Origin: Pseudomonas brenneri
GTDB taxonomy: Bacteria > Pseudomonadota > Gammaproteobacteria > Pseudomonadales > Pseudomonadaceae
Reading direction: 5' to 3'
DNA length: 64,000 nt
Assembly (NCBI RefSeq): GCF_007858285.1
Contig: NZ_VFIL01000010.1
Coordinates: 124,001-188,000, forward strand
This document shows positions 43,805 through 52,335 of the stretch, one piece after another. The position numbers and the translations under genes are program-made. The notes under the pieces were generated by a model. That model was not told the DNA's origin. It searched no databases and saw only the letters and a program-made list of their open reading frames with translations. The number at the start of each line of letters is the position of its first letter. Positions within the stretch are counted from its first letter, which is position 1.

Positions 43805-45544
43805 ATGAACCTTTCCCTCAAACACTTGGCCGCTGCCACTCTGATGATTGCCAGCCTGTCTTCGGTTAGCGTGTCTGCCGTCGCCAGCATCAACCCGCAG
43901 CAGAGTGCGACTATTCTCAAAAGCCTGAATGACGCCTCGATCAAGGATTTCCGTACGTTCCTCGGCAACCTGGCTAAGAGCGATGTGGCGAAAACCGCCA
44001 ACCTGGGCCCGGCAATCGAGGCTTTTCTCAACAATAAGGTGCTGACTGCAGAGCAGCAGAACGACGTCTATCGCCTGTTGGGGCTCTATACACGGGTTAA
44101 ATACGGCGCAGCTGCCACCGAGTCCCTACGTGAACTGGTGGTCATTCCAACCGTCCAAATCGAGGGTGTTCCCCAGCATGAAAATCCTGAGTTTTTCAAG
44201 ATTGCCGCAAAGATCAAGGCCTTGGCGCAATCCTTCAACCTGAGCTTTCGCAATGTCGACAACCGCGTCTATGAAATATCCCTGGAGGGCACGGGGGATG
44301 AAGTCGTCGGCCTTCATGCCCACGCGGATGTGGTGCCGGTGACACCAGAGAACTGGGTGCTGGAAGACGGCACCGTACTCGACCCCTTCGACGTCACCCT
44401 GGTCGGTGACCGCATGTATGGCCGGGGCACCGAAGATGACAAGAACGGCATCGTGGTCACACTGTATGCCATGAGGGTGATCAAGGAAGAAAAACTGCCG
44501 CTGGCACGCAGCTTCAAGCTGCTGGTTGACACCACTGAAGAAACCACCGGCGACGCGATCCCCTACTACCTAGAACGCAACCCGACACCCACCTATAACC
44601 TGGCGCTGGATGGCAGCTACCCGGTAGTGATCGCCGAGAAAGGCTATGGCACCGTAATGGCCACCTTCACCCGGCGTAAGGGCGAGGGCAATGGCGCCGA
44701 AATCCTCTCGATGACCGGCGGCCTTGCAACCAACCAGATTCCTTCGACGTCAGTCGCGATACTGCACAGCGACACACCCGCCGAATTGGCCACCAGCCTG
44801 CAGCAAGCCGGCACTGCTTATGTCAAGGCCAATGGCAATGATTTCACGGTCGAAGCCAAGGTGGTCGACAAAGAAGTCAAGCTGACCGTGACAGGCGTAT
44901 CCGCTCACTCTTCCACGCCAGAGTCGGGCATCAACCCGGTGGCGCGAATGCTGGACTTCATCAACAGCCTGAACGGCAAAGTTGCGCTCAAACATAACGA
45001 GATTACCGACGCCGCCCGCTACTCCGCCGATAACTGGGGCCTGGACTACCTGGGCAACAAATTGGGTGTGGGTTTCTCCGATGACTTCATGGGCCCACTG
45101 ACCGCATCCCTGACCCTTGTCGCAATGGATGAAAAAACCTTCAGATTGGCGGTAAATCTGCGAGTGCCCAAAGGCAAGTCGCCGGAAAAACTCAAGAAAG
45201 AAATCGCCGACAAACTAAGCGCCTGGAGCATCAAGAACCGCATCATACCGGCCTTCGATTACTCGATTGCCGCGCCGATGTACCGTAACCCCGAGGGCGA
45301 ATGGGTCAAGACGTTGCTGATCGTAGCTGCGGAAAACCTGGGCATGGAACACAAGTTCCGCAGCTCAGCCGGCGCGACATCCGTGCATGACCTGCCCAAC
45401 GGCGTGCAATTCGGCCTGGCACGACCTGAAGTCAAATACACCGGCCACACCGACAACGAGTTCAAGACCACCGAGCAGTTCCTGCTGGACCTGCAGATCG
45501 TCACCGAAATGATGGGGCGTATCGGGCAGTTGCCGAAACTCTGA
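43805..45544 (+). CDS. Exported M20-family metallopeptidase
   Basis: 579 residues with a signal peptide (AAATLMIASLSSVSVSAVA). M20 dizinc motifs are present: GLHAHADVVPV, GRGTEDDKNGIVVTLYA, DTTEETTG (catalytic Glu-Glu), LALDGSYPV, and a final His in KYTGHTDNEF. The 190-residue dimerisation insert lies in the middle. It probably acts in the periplasm as a dipeptidase or aminoacylase. It is monocistronic, with a palindromic terminator after it. Confidence 0.9.
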   Translation: MNLSLKHLAAATLMIASLSSVSVSAVASINPQQSATILKSLNDASIKDFRTFLGNLAKSDVAKTANLGPAIEAFLNNKVLTAEQQNDVYRLLGLYTRVKYGAAATESLRELVVIPTVQIEGVPQHENPEFFKIAAKIKALAQSFNLSFRNVDNRVYEISLEGTGDEVVGLHAHADVVPVTPENWVLEDGTVLDPFDVTLVGDRMYGRGTEDDKNGIVVTLYAMRVIKEEKLPLARSFKLLVDTTEETTGDAIPYYLERNPTPTYNLALDGSYPVVIAEKGYGTVMATFTRRKGEGNGAEILSMTGGLATNQIPSTSVAILHSDTPAELATSLQQAGTAYVKANGNDFTVEAKVVDKEVKLTVTGVSAHSSTPESGINPVARMLDFINSLNGKVALKHNEITDAARYSADNWGLDYLGNKLGVGFSDDFMGPLTASLTLVAMDEKTFRLAVNLRVPKGKSPEKLKKEIADKLSAWSIKNRIIPAFDYSIAAPMYRNPEGEWVKTLLIVAAENLGMEHKFRSSAGATSVHDLPNGVQFGLARPEVKYTGHTDNEFKTTEQFLLDLQIVTEMMGRIGQLPKL

Positions 45545-45600
45545 CTGATTGTCTGGATCCGCTCTGTTGGCGGGTCCATTTCCCCGAGTTTGAATCGCTG

Positions 45601-45642
45601 ACACACAAAAACGCCGCTCATAACCGAGCGGCGTTTTTGTGT
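45601..45642. terminator. Bidirectional terminator
   Basis: ACACAAAAACGCCGCTC and GAGCGGCGTTTTTGTGT pair around ATAACC. It serves the M20 peptidase gene on the plus strand and the NTF2-like gene (and probably the units before it) on the minus strand. Confidence 0.9.
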
Positions 45643-45675
45643 GCCTGCCATCCGAGGCATGGCCTCCATTTGCAA

Positions 45676-46158
45676 CTACCTGGGAGCGTTGGTAGAAGAG
45701 AAAATGTAACGCGCAAAACGCCATTTCCCATCGGCCTCCCGATGCAGCAAGAAGATTTCCTGATTCCCTTCAGCACCACCAGGTTGAGCACTTGCCAGTG
45801 GCGTGGCGGTGCCATTGGAGCGCGTGCGGGCAAAAGCCCAATCCCGTGACAGCGGTCGAATCTCGTCAATCGTAAAGCGTATGTTGAGTTTGATCGCGGC
45901 GAAGACCTGCTGGTAGGCCTGGCGTACGGCGTCACGCCCGACCGCCGGCAAACTGTTTTGCGGCATGAACACCGCGTCCTGTGCATAAAGCGCCATCACC
46001 TGATCCAGGTCAGAAGCGTTCAGCGCCGCCTGATAATGGTTCAGTTGGGCTGTGACCGCCTCTTTCACATCCTCTTTTTCAGGGGCCGGTTGAGCGGCCA
46101 GGGCAAGGGCGGGGAGGAGCAAGGCGCCCAAGGTCAGCGCCAGGAATGAAGTCCGCAT
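45676..46158 (-). CDS. Exported NTF2-fold protein (SgcJ/EcaC type)
   Basis: 160 residues with a signal peptide (FLALTLGALLLPALALAAQ) and ribosome site AAGGAG. The SnoaL/NTF2 core YQAALNASDLDQVMALYAQDAVFMPQ...VGRDAVRQAYQQVF...FTIDEI is clearly paralogous to the protein at 47172-47552. It flanks the alcohol dehydrogenase on the other side and is probably co-transcribed with it. Ligand or reaction unknown. Confidence 0.85.
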   Translation of the reverse strand: MRTSFLALTLGALLLPALALAAQPAPEKEDVKEAVTAQLNHYQAALNASDLDQVMALYAQDAVFMPQNSLPAVGRDAVRQAYQQVFAAIKLNIRFTIDEIRPLSRDWAFARTRSNGTATPLASAQPGGAEGNQEIFLLHREADGKWRFARYIFSSTNAPR

Positions 46159-46174
46159 GATGTACTCCTTAATG

Positions 46175-47161
46175 TCAGAGTTTTACAACCAGTTTGCCCA
46201 GGGCCCCATCGCTTTCCATCAGGCGATGAGCATCAGGGATCTGTTCGAAATCGAAGGTTTTCGTGCGGATCGACGGTATGCGCCCCGCTTCGACTTCTTT
46301 GGCAATCCACAACAGGGGGCTGTCCTTGAGGGGCATGTCCGGCGTGCCCAGCAAGCCACTGCCAAAGAAGTTCAGCTTCACCGCCGAAGGCAGGTCCTGC
46401 ATCAAGTGCAACTGCTCCAGGATCGGCGCGCCGCCCAGCAAACCGATCACACTGACCGCCCCGAATGGGCGCACGGTCTTGAGGCTGTCGCGCAGGGTTG
46501 CCGCACCGACCACCTCCAGTACCGCATCCACCCCTTGAGGCACCAACTGGCGCACGTGTTCGGCAATCGAGCCGTTGTCGACCACCACCTCATCAGCCCC
46601 CATCTCACGCAGACGCTGGATCTTGTCTGCCGAACGGGTCGTGGCAATCACTTTCAAGCCACGGGCCTTGGCATAGGTCAGTGCCGCCAGGCCGACCGAA
46701 GACGTCGCACCCCGCACCAGCAGCGTCTGCCCTGGCTCAATCGCCAGGCTCTTGTCCAACGCGCCCCACACCGTGAGGTAGGCTTCAGGCAATGCGGCAA
46801 GCTCTTCCCATGACAGCGTCGAACCGTCCAGGGAGATCACGTTGCTGCGCAACACCGTCACCTCTTCGGCATAACTGCCATTGCGGGCGAACTGCATCCC
46901 TCCCATGGCCGTAGCAACACGCTGGCCGGTGCGAAAAGTGCCCGACGGGTCATGAATCACCTCACCCACTGCCTCGATACCTGGCACTCGGGGAGCGGTG
47001 ATCGGGCCCATTTTCCCGGCACGCAGGTAGGTCTCGGCACGGTTGAGGCCCAATGCCCGGACACGGATCCTGACTTCATCGTCCGAGGGTTGCACAGAGG
47101 GAATGTCGCGTAGCTTCAAAGCATCAGGCGTGCCAGCTTGTTCAATGACAAAAGCTTTCAT
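46175..47161 (-). CDS. Quinone-oxidoreductase-like MDR dehydrogenase
   Basis: 328 residues from the ATG at 47161. GroES-like N-terminal domain (RALGLNRAETYLRAGKMG, PRVPGIEAVGEV) and a Rossmann domain (LVRGATSSVGLAALTYAKARGLKVIATTRS). No structural or catalytic zinc cysteines are seen, which fits the zeta-crystallin/quinone oxidoreductase branch (NADPH-dependent). It sits between two NTF2-like paralogues on the same strand with gaps of 16 and 10 bases. Confidence 0.88.
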   Translation of the reverse strand: MKAFVIEQAGTPDALKLRDIPSVQPSDDEVRIRVRALGLNRAETYLRAGKMGPITAPRVPGIEAVGEVIHDPSGTFRTGQRVATAMGGMQFARNGSYAEEVTVLRSNVISLDGSTLSWEELAALPEAYLTVWGALDKSLAIEPGQTLLVRGATSSVGLAALTYAKARGLKVIATTRSADKIQRLREMGADEVVVDNGSIAEHVRQLVPQGVDAVLEVVGAATLRDSLKTVRPFGAVSVIGLLGGAPILEQLHLMQDLPSAVKLNFFGSGLLGTPDMPLKDSPLLWIAKEVEAGRIPSIRTKTFDFEQIPDAHRLMESDGALGKLVVKL

Positions 47162-47171
47162 GGTGATGACC

Positions 47172-47552
47172 TCAGGCGCGTGGTTGAGTGGTGGCGAACA
47201 GGTAGCGATGAATCTTCCAGTTACCTTGTTCATTGCGGAACACAAACAACTCATTGTTGCCCTCGGTCACATCAATCCCGGCCGCCAGAATGTGTGTGGT
47301 ACCCGCCGAGGAGGTGCGCACCCAGGCCCAGTTACCGACTTCCTCTATCTCGTGGATGGTGAACTTGACATTCAGTTTGAGGGTGGCGAAGACCTGCTCG
47401 TAACCCGCTTGCACGGCGTCACGGCCGACCAGGGCAGGTGCATGCTGAGGCATGAACACCGGCTCGCTGCCGTACAAGTCGAGGATGGTTTTGATGTCGT
47501 TAGTGTTGAGGGCTGTTTCGTAACGGCTGAGAACAGATTTGATGGTCATCAT
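47172..47552 (-). CDS. NTF2-fold protein (SgcJ/EcaC type), cytoplasmic
   Basis: 126 residues from the ATG at 47552 (GGAG at four bases; a second ATG follows directly). Core: YETALNTNDIKTILDLYGSEPVFMPQ...VGRDAVQAGYEQVF...FTIHEI. It has no signal peptide, unlike its paralogue at 45676. It is the first gene of the three-gene unit with the dehydrogenase. Confidence 0.85.
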   Translation of the reverse strand: MMTIKSVLSRYETALNTNDIKTILDLYGSEPVFMPQHAPALVGRDAVQAGYEQVFATLKLNVKFTIHEIEEVGNWAWVRTSSAGTTHILAAGIDVTEGNNELFVFRNEQGNWKIHRYLFATTQPRA

Positions 47553-47703
47553 GAAGCTCCGATTGATTTGAAGGTTCCGGCGTTGAGCCAGTGACGTCAC
47601 TATCTATCAATCAGGTTTGGATATTAACCACTCAGAATGACAACCTTTCTCTCATCTATGGAAGGACAAGAACAGTAGGGTATCGCCCTGACGTCTTACA
47701 GAA

Positions 47704-48306
47704 TCACACCGGCAACGGTGGCCATACGCCCATCGCGGTGTCCACAAACGCAATCATCTGTTCATACGGGACCTGGTCTTTGGCCTGCACGCTCAGGCCA
47801 AACATAACGGTGGTGTAGAAACCCGACAGGGTTTGAACATTCGTCTCTGCCGGCACATCTCCGTCGCACAGGCCTTGGTGAATGCGCGACTCGATCAGTC
47901 GGTGGGTTTCTCTGCGCTGTGCGCTGAGCTCGTCCTGGATTACCTGGCTTTCCGGGGTTCCGGACAACGCCGCCAGCACCACCAGGCAGCCACGGGGCGG
48001 ATGGCTGCGATAAAACCGCGTGACCGTCTCCTTGAGCAAAACCTCCACCGCCTCGCGAGCCGTCGCAGCGTCTGCCAGGACGCTGTAGCGATAGGCGCCA
48101 TGATGGGTGAGGTAGTGATCCAGCGCGGCGCGGAACAAACCTTCCTTGTTCTTGAAGGCGGCATACAGGCTTGGCGGGTTGAGCTCCATGGCCTGGGTCA
48201 GTGCGGTCAACGATGCCCCTTCGTATCCCCGCAACCAAAACACATCCATTGCCTGTTCCAGCACGTGCCCGCGGTCAAAGGCGCGCGGCCTTCCTCGTTC
48301 AGCCAT
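47704..48306 (-). CDS. TetR-family regulator
   Basis: 200 residues with helix-turn-helix GASLTALTQAMELNPPSLYAAFKNKEGLFRAALDHY and a TetR_C-type effector domain with SHPPRGCLVVLAAL. The type often senses electrophiles and controls flavin oxidoreductases. It is divergent from the Old Yellow Enzyme-like gene across 118 bases holding a palindrome (48374-48391) and a -35 TTGACA, which suggests direct repression of that gene. Confidence 0.9.
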   Translation of the reverse strand: MAERGRPRAFDRGHVLEQAMDVFWLRGYEGASLTALTQAMELNPPSLYAAFKNKEGLFRAALDHYLTHHGAYRYSVLADAATAREAVEVLLKETVTRFYRSHPPRGCLVVLAALSGTPESQVIQDELSAQRRETHRLIESRIHQGLCDGDVPAETNVQTLSGFYTTVMFGLSVQAKDQVPYEQMIAFVDTAMGVWPPLPV

Positions 48307-48323
48307 GTTTCCCCCTCCTGATA

Positions 48324-48391
48324 ATAACGATCACTACAAAAAATATTGACACGATCACTTGCCCTGAATTATTACATAGCGATCGTTATGT
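48324..48391. promoter_or_regulatory. Probable TetR operator and promoter region
   Basis: TTGACA (48346-48351), 17 bases, TTATTA, then a near-perfect 18-bp palindrome ACATAGCGATCGTTATGT (48374-48391). A second half-site ATAACGATC is at 48324. The palindrome would cover the start of the plus-strand promoter, the position expected for repression by the divergent TetR protein. Confidence 0.6.
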
Positions 48392-48424
48392 ATATAGCCC
48401 CGGTTTTCCTGGCGGTACCAGAGG

Positions 48425-49435
48425 ATGCACTCCGTGACAACGCGCTTACTTACACCCCTGGATATCGGGACTGTGACGCTGAAAAACCGCAGGATTTTTA
48501 CCCCCCAAGTGCCCTCCTCGTCCCAGTCAGCCAGGCCTTGCAGCGTTCAATGCGTGGATGCCGGGCTGGTGATTGCATCGGGGGCACCTGTCTGCCCCGA
48601 AGGCCAGGGCCATACCGATGCCTCGGGTCTTTATTCAGCCGAGCAGGTCGCCGGCTGGAAAGTCGTTACCGACCGTTTTCATCAAGCCGGCTGCTTGATT
48701 GCCGCCCAGCTCTGGCATGTGGGTCGCGTGTCCCACCGTGACCTGCAACCGGACAATCACCCGCCCCTTGCCCCCTCGGCAATCCGAGCCCGCTCAGAGG
48801 TGTTCATCTGCAATGGCCAAGGCGCAGGCATCGGGGTGCCGGCCGCGAGCCCCAGGCAAATGACCCTGGCAGACATTCACGTGACCCAACAGGCGTTTGT
48901 GGACGCCGCCATCAATGCAATGGCTGCCGGGTTTGACCTGGTTGAGATTCATGGCGCCAGCGGCTATCTGATTGAGCAGTTCCTAGCCACTGGTACCAAT
49001 TTGCGCCAGGACGAGTATGGAGGATCACTGGAAAGCCGTGCCCGGTTCCTGTTGGAAATCGTCGATCAGTTGATCAGGGTGCTAGGCGCGCAGCGCATTG
49101 GTGTGCGCCTGTCCCCCTGGGGCACCCTCAATGACATTGAAGATCGCGAACCCCACGCCATGGCCCTGTACCTGGCCGAGGAACTTAACCACCGCAACAT
49201 TGCTTACCTGCACCTGGTGCAATGGCTGCCGGGCACAGGGCCGGCCTACCCCGAAGGCTTTTGCCGATGGCTACGGGCGGCCTTCAAGAACCCCTTGATC
49301 GTGTGCGCCAACCCCGATAGCGAGAACAGTGAGCGGCGGCTGCTTCAGGGCCTGGCAGACGCCGTCGCCACGACAACCTTATCCAGGCGATGTGCCTGTG
49401 ACTCAAAACCCCAAGAAACTGCAGCATGGATCTGA
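48425..49435 (+). CDS. Old Yellow Enzyme-like flavin oxidoreductase, damaged C-terminus
   Basis: 336 residues of an FMN-dependent OYE/NemA-type ene-reductase. Visible: LTPLDIGTVTLKNRRIF, GLYSAEQVAGWKVVTDRFHQAGCLIAAQLWHVGRVSH, AGFDLVEIHGASGYLIEQFL, NLRQDEYGGSLESRARFLLEIVD. After GLADAVA the sequence leaves the family (TTTLSRRCACDS and a stop) where FGR.FIANPDL and the C-terminal 30-40 residues are expected. The N-terminal segment after RRIF is also shortened relative to the family. The tail overlaps the next LysR gene by ten bases. It is probably inactive or recently truncated. Confidence 0.75.
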   Translation: MHSVTTRLLTPLDIGTVTLKNRRIFTPQVPSSSQSARPCSVQCVDAGLVIASGAPVCPEGQGHTDASGLYSAEQVAGWKVVTDRFHQAGCLIAAQLWHVGRVSHRDLQPDNHPPLAPSAIRARSEVFICNGQGAGIGVPAASPRQMTLADIHVTQQAFVDAAINAMAAGFDLVEIHGASGYLIEQFLATGTNLRQDEYGGSLESRARFLLEIVDQLIRVLGAQRIGVRLSPWGTLNDIEDREPHAMALYLAEELNHRNIAYLHLVQWLPGTGPAYPEGFCRWLRAAFKNPLIVCANPDSENSERRLLQGLADAVATTTLSRRCACDSKPQETAAWI

Positions 49436-50328
49436 ATGCGGTCCGCATGTTCGCGGCCACGGCGCAATCCGGCAGCCTGACGGCCGCTGCCGAGCACCTG
49501 GGCATTCCACTTGCCACCATCAGCCGTCGGGTCCGGGACCTGGAGCGCGAGCTCAATGTGCAACTGTTGCAACGCTCGGTGCACGGCACATGCCTCACCG
49601 ACGCCGGCATGCGCCTATACCAGCACGCCAACCGGGGCCTTGAGATACTGGCCAATGGCGAACGCGCCTTGCTCAACGATCAGGCTCGGCTTAAAGGGCT
49701 CTTGCGGCTTTCACTACCGTCCTCGCTCACGCCATGGTGGGAGATGCTCTCAAGGTTCCAGCAGCGTTACCCAGGCATTGTGCTGCAGGTCCGGACCTGC
49801 GACAGGCCCATCAAGATGATCGAAGAAGGTGTCGATGTGAGCATGCGCATTGGCCGTTGCACCGGGCACTCCTTGAGCACTCAACGGATGCTCGCTTACC
49901 ACCATGTGCTGGTGGCGGCCCCCGCATTGCTTCAGCGCCTGGGGGTGCCCGCCAGGGTCAAAGACTTGCACCAGTTCCCTTGTGGCGTCTGGAGCCAAGG
50001 CACCACGGCTTATTGGCGCCTGGGAAAGGAAATATTCAAACCTGAGCCGACGATCGTCACCAACGACTACACCCATTTGTGCAACCGCGCCCTGGCCGGT
50101 GACGTGGTGACCGAGCTCCCTCCCTTCATGACAATGGAGCACATCAAAAACCAGCAGTTGGTTGCCTTGCTGGAGGATCACCCGCTCCCTGACCTGGAGA
50201 TCACACTGCACTACGCTTCACACCCGCATCCCTCGCCCATTGTGCAGACCTATCTGGATTTTGCCCGGCAGCACATAAAGCATCCTGCACGGTTCGATGC
50301 CCATTCGACCGAGCGGACTCACGCATAA
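49426..50328 (+). CDS. LysR-family regulator, paralogue 1
   Basis: 300 residues. It starts MDLNAVRMFAATAQSGSLTAAAEHLGIPLATISRRVRDLERELNVQLLQRS, a LysR helix-turn-helix, followed by a CrgA-type effector domain. It is closely similar to the regulator at 57995-58861 (shared PWWE.LS.FQQ.YP, RMLAYHH.LVA, RALAGDVVTELPPFM). It overlaps the truncated OYE gene by ten bases and precedes the alpha/beta hydrolase gene. Confidence 0.9.
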   Translation: MDLNAVRMFAATAQSGSLTAAAEHLGIPLATISRRVRDLERELNVQLLQRSVHGTCLTDAGMRLYQHANRGLEILANGERALLNDQARLKGLLRLSLPSSLTPWWEMLSRFQQRYPGIVLQVRTCDRPIKMIEEGVDVSMRIGRCTGHSLSTQRMLAYHHVLVAAPALLQRLGVPARVKDLHQFPCGVWSQGTTAYWRLGKEIFKPEPTIVTNDYTHLCNRALAGDVVTELPPFMTMEHIKNQQLVALLEDHPLPDLEITLHYASHPHPSPIVQTYLDFARQHIKHPARFDAHSTERTHA

Positions 50329-50448
50329 GTCATCTCCTCTCTCAAGAACGGGATCCTGCCTCTCGCCAGCGACCCTACTCATGAAATTCAAATGGCATTA
50401 GCTTTTTCAAAGCGTGCAAACGCATCCATGCACTGAGGAGTGACACAC

Positions 50449-51147
50449 ATGACAACTAAACCTGCTGTGCTATTGGTACACGGTTTTTGGGGCGGGGCTG
50501 CACACTGGAGCAAGGTTATCGTTGAGCTGACACACAAAGGCTATACGAACATCCATGCCGTTGAACTGTCGCTGACCTCACTGGCCGAAGACGCTGAACG
50601 CACTCGCAAGATGATCGCCCAACAATCGGGGCCGGTTCTGCTGGTGGGCCATTCTTATGGCGGTGCAGTCATTACCGAGGCGGGTGACCAACCCAATGTC
50701 ATCGGCCTGGTGTACATAGCCGCCTTTGCACCTGACGCAGGCGAGAGCCCTGCAAGCATCACCCAGGCACACCCGCCTGTCGCAGCCGCCAACCTTGTGC
50801 CTGACAGCGACGGCTATCTTTGGGTCAAGCCCGAACTGTTCCATGAGAGCTTCTGCCAGGACCTCAGCGCCGATGAAGCCATCGTGATGGGCGTCACGCA
50901 AAAAGCACCATTGGTCAGTACCTTCGCCAACACCATCAGCGCCCCGGCCTGGAAGAAAAAACCTTCGTGGTATCAGATCTCCAGTGATGACCGCATGATC
51001 GCCCCCGAAAACGAACAGCGCATGGCCAACCGACTCAATGCGCAAAAGGTCATCACCCTGCACGCCAGTCACGCTTCGCTGGCATCAAGACCGGTCGAAG
51101 TTGCCGCGTTTATTGATCAGGCCGCTGTTACCGCCTGCAGCAGCTAA
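50449..51147 (+). CDS. Alpha/beta hydrolase
   Basis: 232 residues from the ATG at 50449 (GAGGAG at eight bases). Oxyanion region HGFWGGAAHW, nucleophile Ser in VGHSYGGAVI, catalytic acid probably in SSDDRMIAPE, His in HASHASLASRP. It is like small esterases of the salicylate- or pyrethroid-hydrolase type (EstC/MES-like). Substrate unknown. Confidence 0.87.
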   Translation: MTTKPAVLLVHGFWGGAAHWSKVIVELTHKGYTNIHAVELSLTSLAEDAERTRKMIAQQSGPVLLVGHSYGGAVITEAGDQPNVIGLVYIAAFAPDAGESPASITQAHPPVAAANLVPDSDGYLWVKPELFHESFCQDLSADEAIVMGVTQKAPLVSTFANTISAPAWKKKPSWYQISSDDRMIAPENEQRMANRLNAQKVITLHASHASLASRPVEVAAFIDQAAVTACSS

Positions 51148-51267
51148 CCGTCGCACTTGAGCACCCCCATCCTGTGGCGGGTGCTTGAGACTGCCGCTTA
51201 CATCAGCCCTGGTGGCGAGAGTCGATCATGAAAAAGCAAGCGTTGGTCGATAACACCGCGCGCGCCC

Positions 51268-52317
51268 TTACGGTTGACGCCGACGCAAAGCGGCGCGCCG
51301 ATAGATCTCGTGCCGCGCAGCAATCATCGGATCACTACTGGTTTCTATGCCATCTACCAGGCGCCCAGGGTCAAAGGCCATGACTTGCTGGGCCAAGGCT
51401 TGCTGCGATGCCGGGACCAGGGTGTGCAACGTCAATATGCCCAGTTCGACTTCACGGTGGGCCTGCGCCCCTTTGCGAGGCCACGGGATGGAACCGTCAT
51501 CAACGGCATCGCCGGGCGCGGCCAGTTGCAGAATCAGGCGCATATTCACAGGCCCGACACCCAGGCGCCCAGCCATTGCCTGTTGCAAATAATCATCAGG
51601 CATCGTGGCCAATTGCTCATCACCGAGCAACGGCTCCCTGATCTGCGGCTCGATGCGATAACGACCAATATGGCGCCCGCCTTGGGCATCAACAAACACC
51701 AGGCTATTGACCCCAAAATATTCGATCGAACTGTAACTGCGGGGAGCCGGCTTAACCGATTCAAGGAATGCCTGCGCCCTGGGATGATCTGCCAGGAACG
51801 CCTGTAGCGGCGCCGGATTGGCAGGCGATGCGACGCTGGCAGCAATCCCCTGCAAAAATGCCAGAAACGCTTGAGGGGTGGCAACGGGAAAGCCGTCGAA
51901 AGAGTGCGCGACAATATCCGTTGACTGGCCACCCGGCAGTTCAAATCGAATGGCCATGCCATGGGGACTCGCACTGGGATCACCATCGCGGGTGGACGGC
52001 ACACCGCTGAAGTTCGAGAACCGTACCAGCACGGGCACACCTTCTCCCTGAAAGTGAGCCGCCCTACTCAGGCCTTGCGCAGCTTGTGACGCAACAAATG
52101 TACCGCCGACCAATACGCCTTTGGCATGCGCAATGCGAAACCCCGGATGGTTGCCAAACGTTGCGTAGAGAGCGTCTAGCAACGCGTCGTACAGCTGACT
52201 CTGTGACATAGGCACGCTCCTTTGGATCTGCAACTTATCCTGATTGGCGACTACTGGCCCAGAGATTGCGAGCATCCCTGTCAGCACTACCGTCGCCAGT
52301 GGTTTCAAGAAGCCCAC
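51268..52317 (-). CDS. SrpA-type exported catalase-related peroxidase
   Basis: 349 residues from a GTG 18 bases after the aldehyde dehydrogenase stop, with a signal peptide (PLATVVLTGMLAISGPVVANQ). Haem-catalase core: GVLVGGTFVASQAAQGLSRAAHFQGEGVPVLVRFSNFSGVPSTRDGDPSASPHGMAIRF, with the distal His in AHF. The protein is shorter than catalase (about 500) and matches the periplasmic SrpA/catalase-family peroxidase group. As the last gene of the five-gene operon it may remove hydrogen peroxide made by the GMC oxidase. Confidence 0.87.
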   Translation of the reverse strand: MGFLKPLATVVLTGMLAISGPVVANQDKLQIQRSVPMSQSQLYDALLDALYATFGNHPGFRIAHAKGVLVGGTFVASQAAQGLSRAAHFQGEGVPVLVRFSNFSGVPSTRDGDPSASPHGMAIRFELPGGQSTDIVAHSFDGFPVATPQAFLAFLQGIAASVASPANPAPLQAFLADHPRAQAFLESVKPAPRSYSSIEYFGVNSLVFVDAQGGRHIGRYRIEPQIREPLLGDEQLATMPDDYLQQAMAGRLGVGPVNMRLILQLAAPGDAVDDGSIPWPRKGAQAHREVELGILTLHTLVPASQQALAQQVMAFDPGRLVDGIETSSDPMIAARHEIYRRAALRRRQP

Positions 52318-52335
52318 GAACTCAAACCTGCACAG

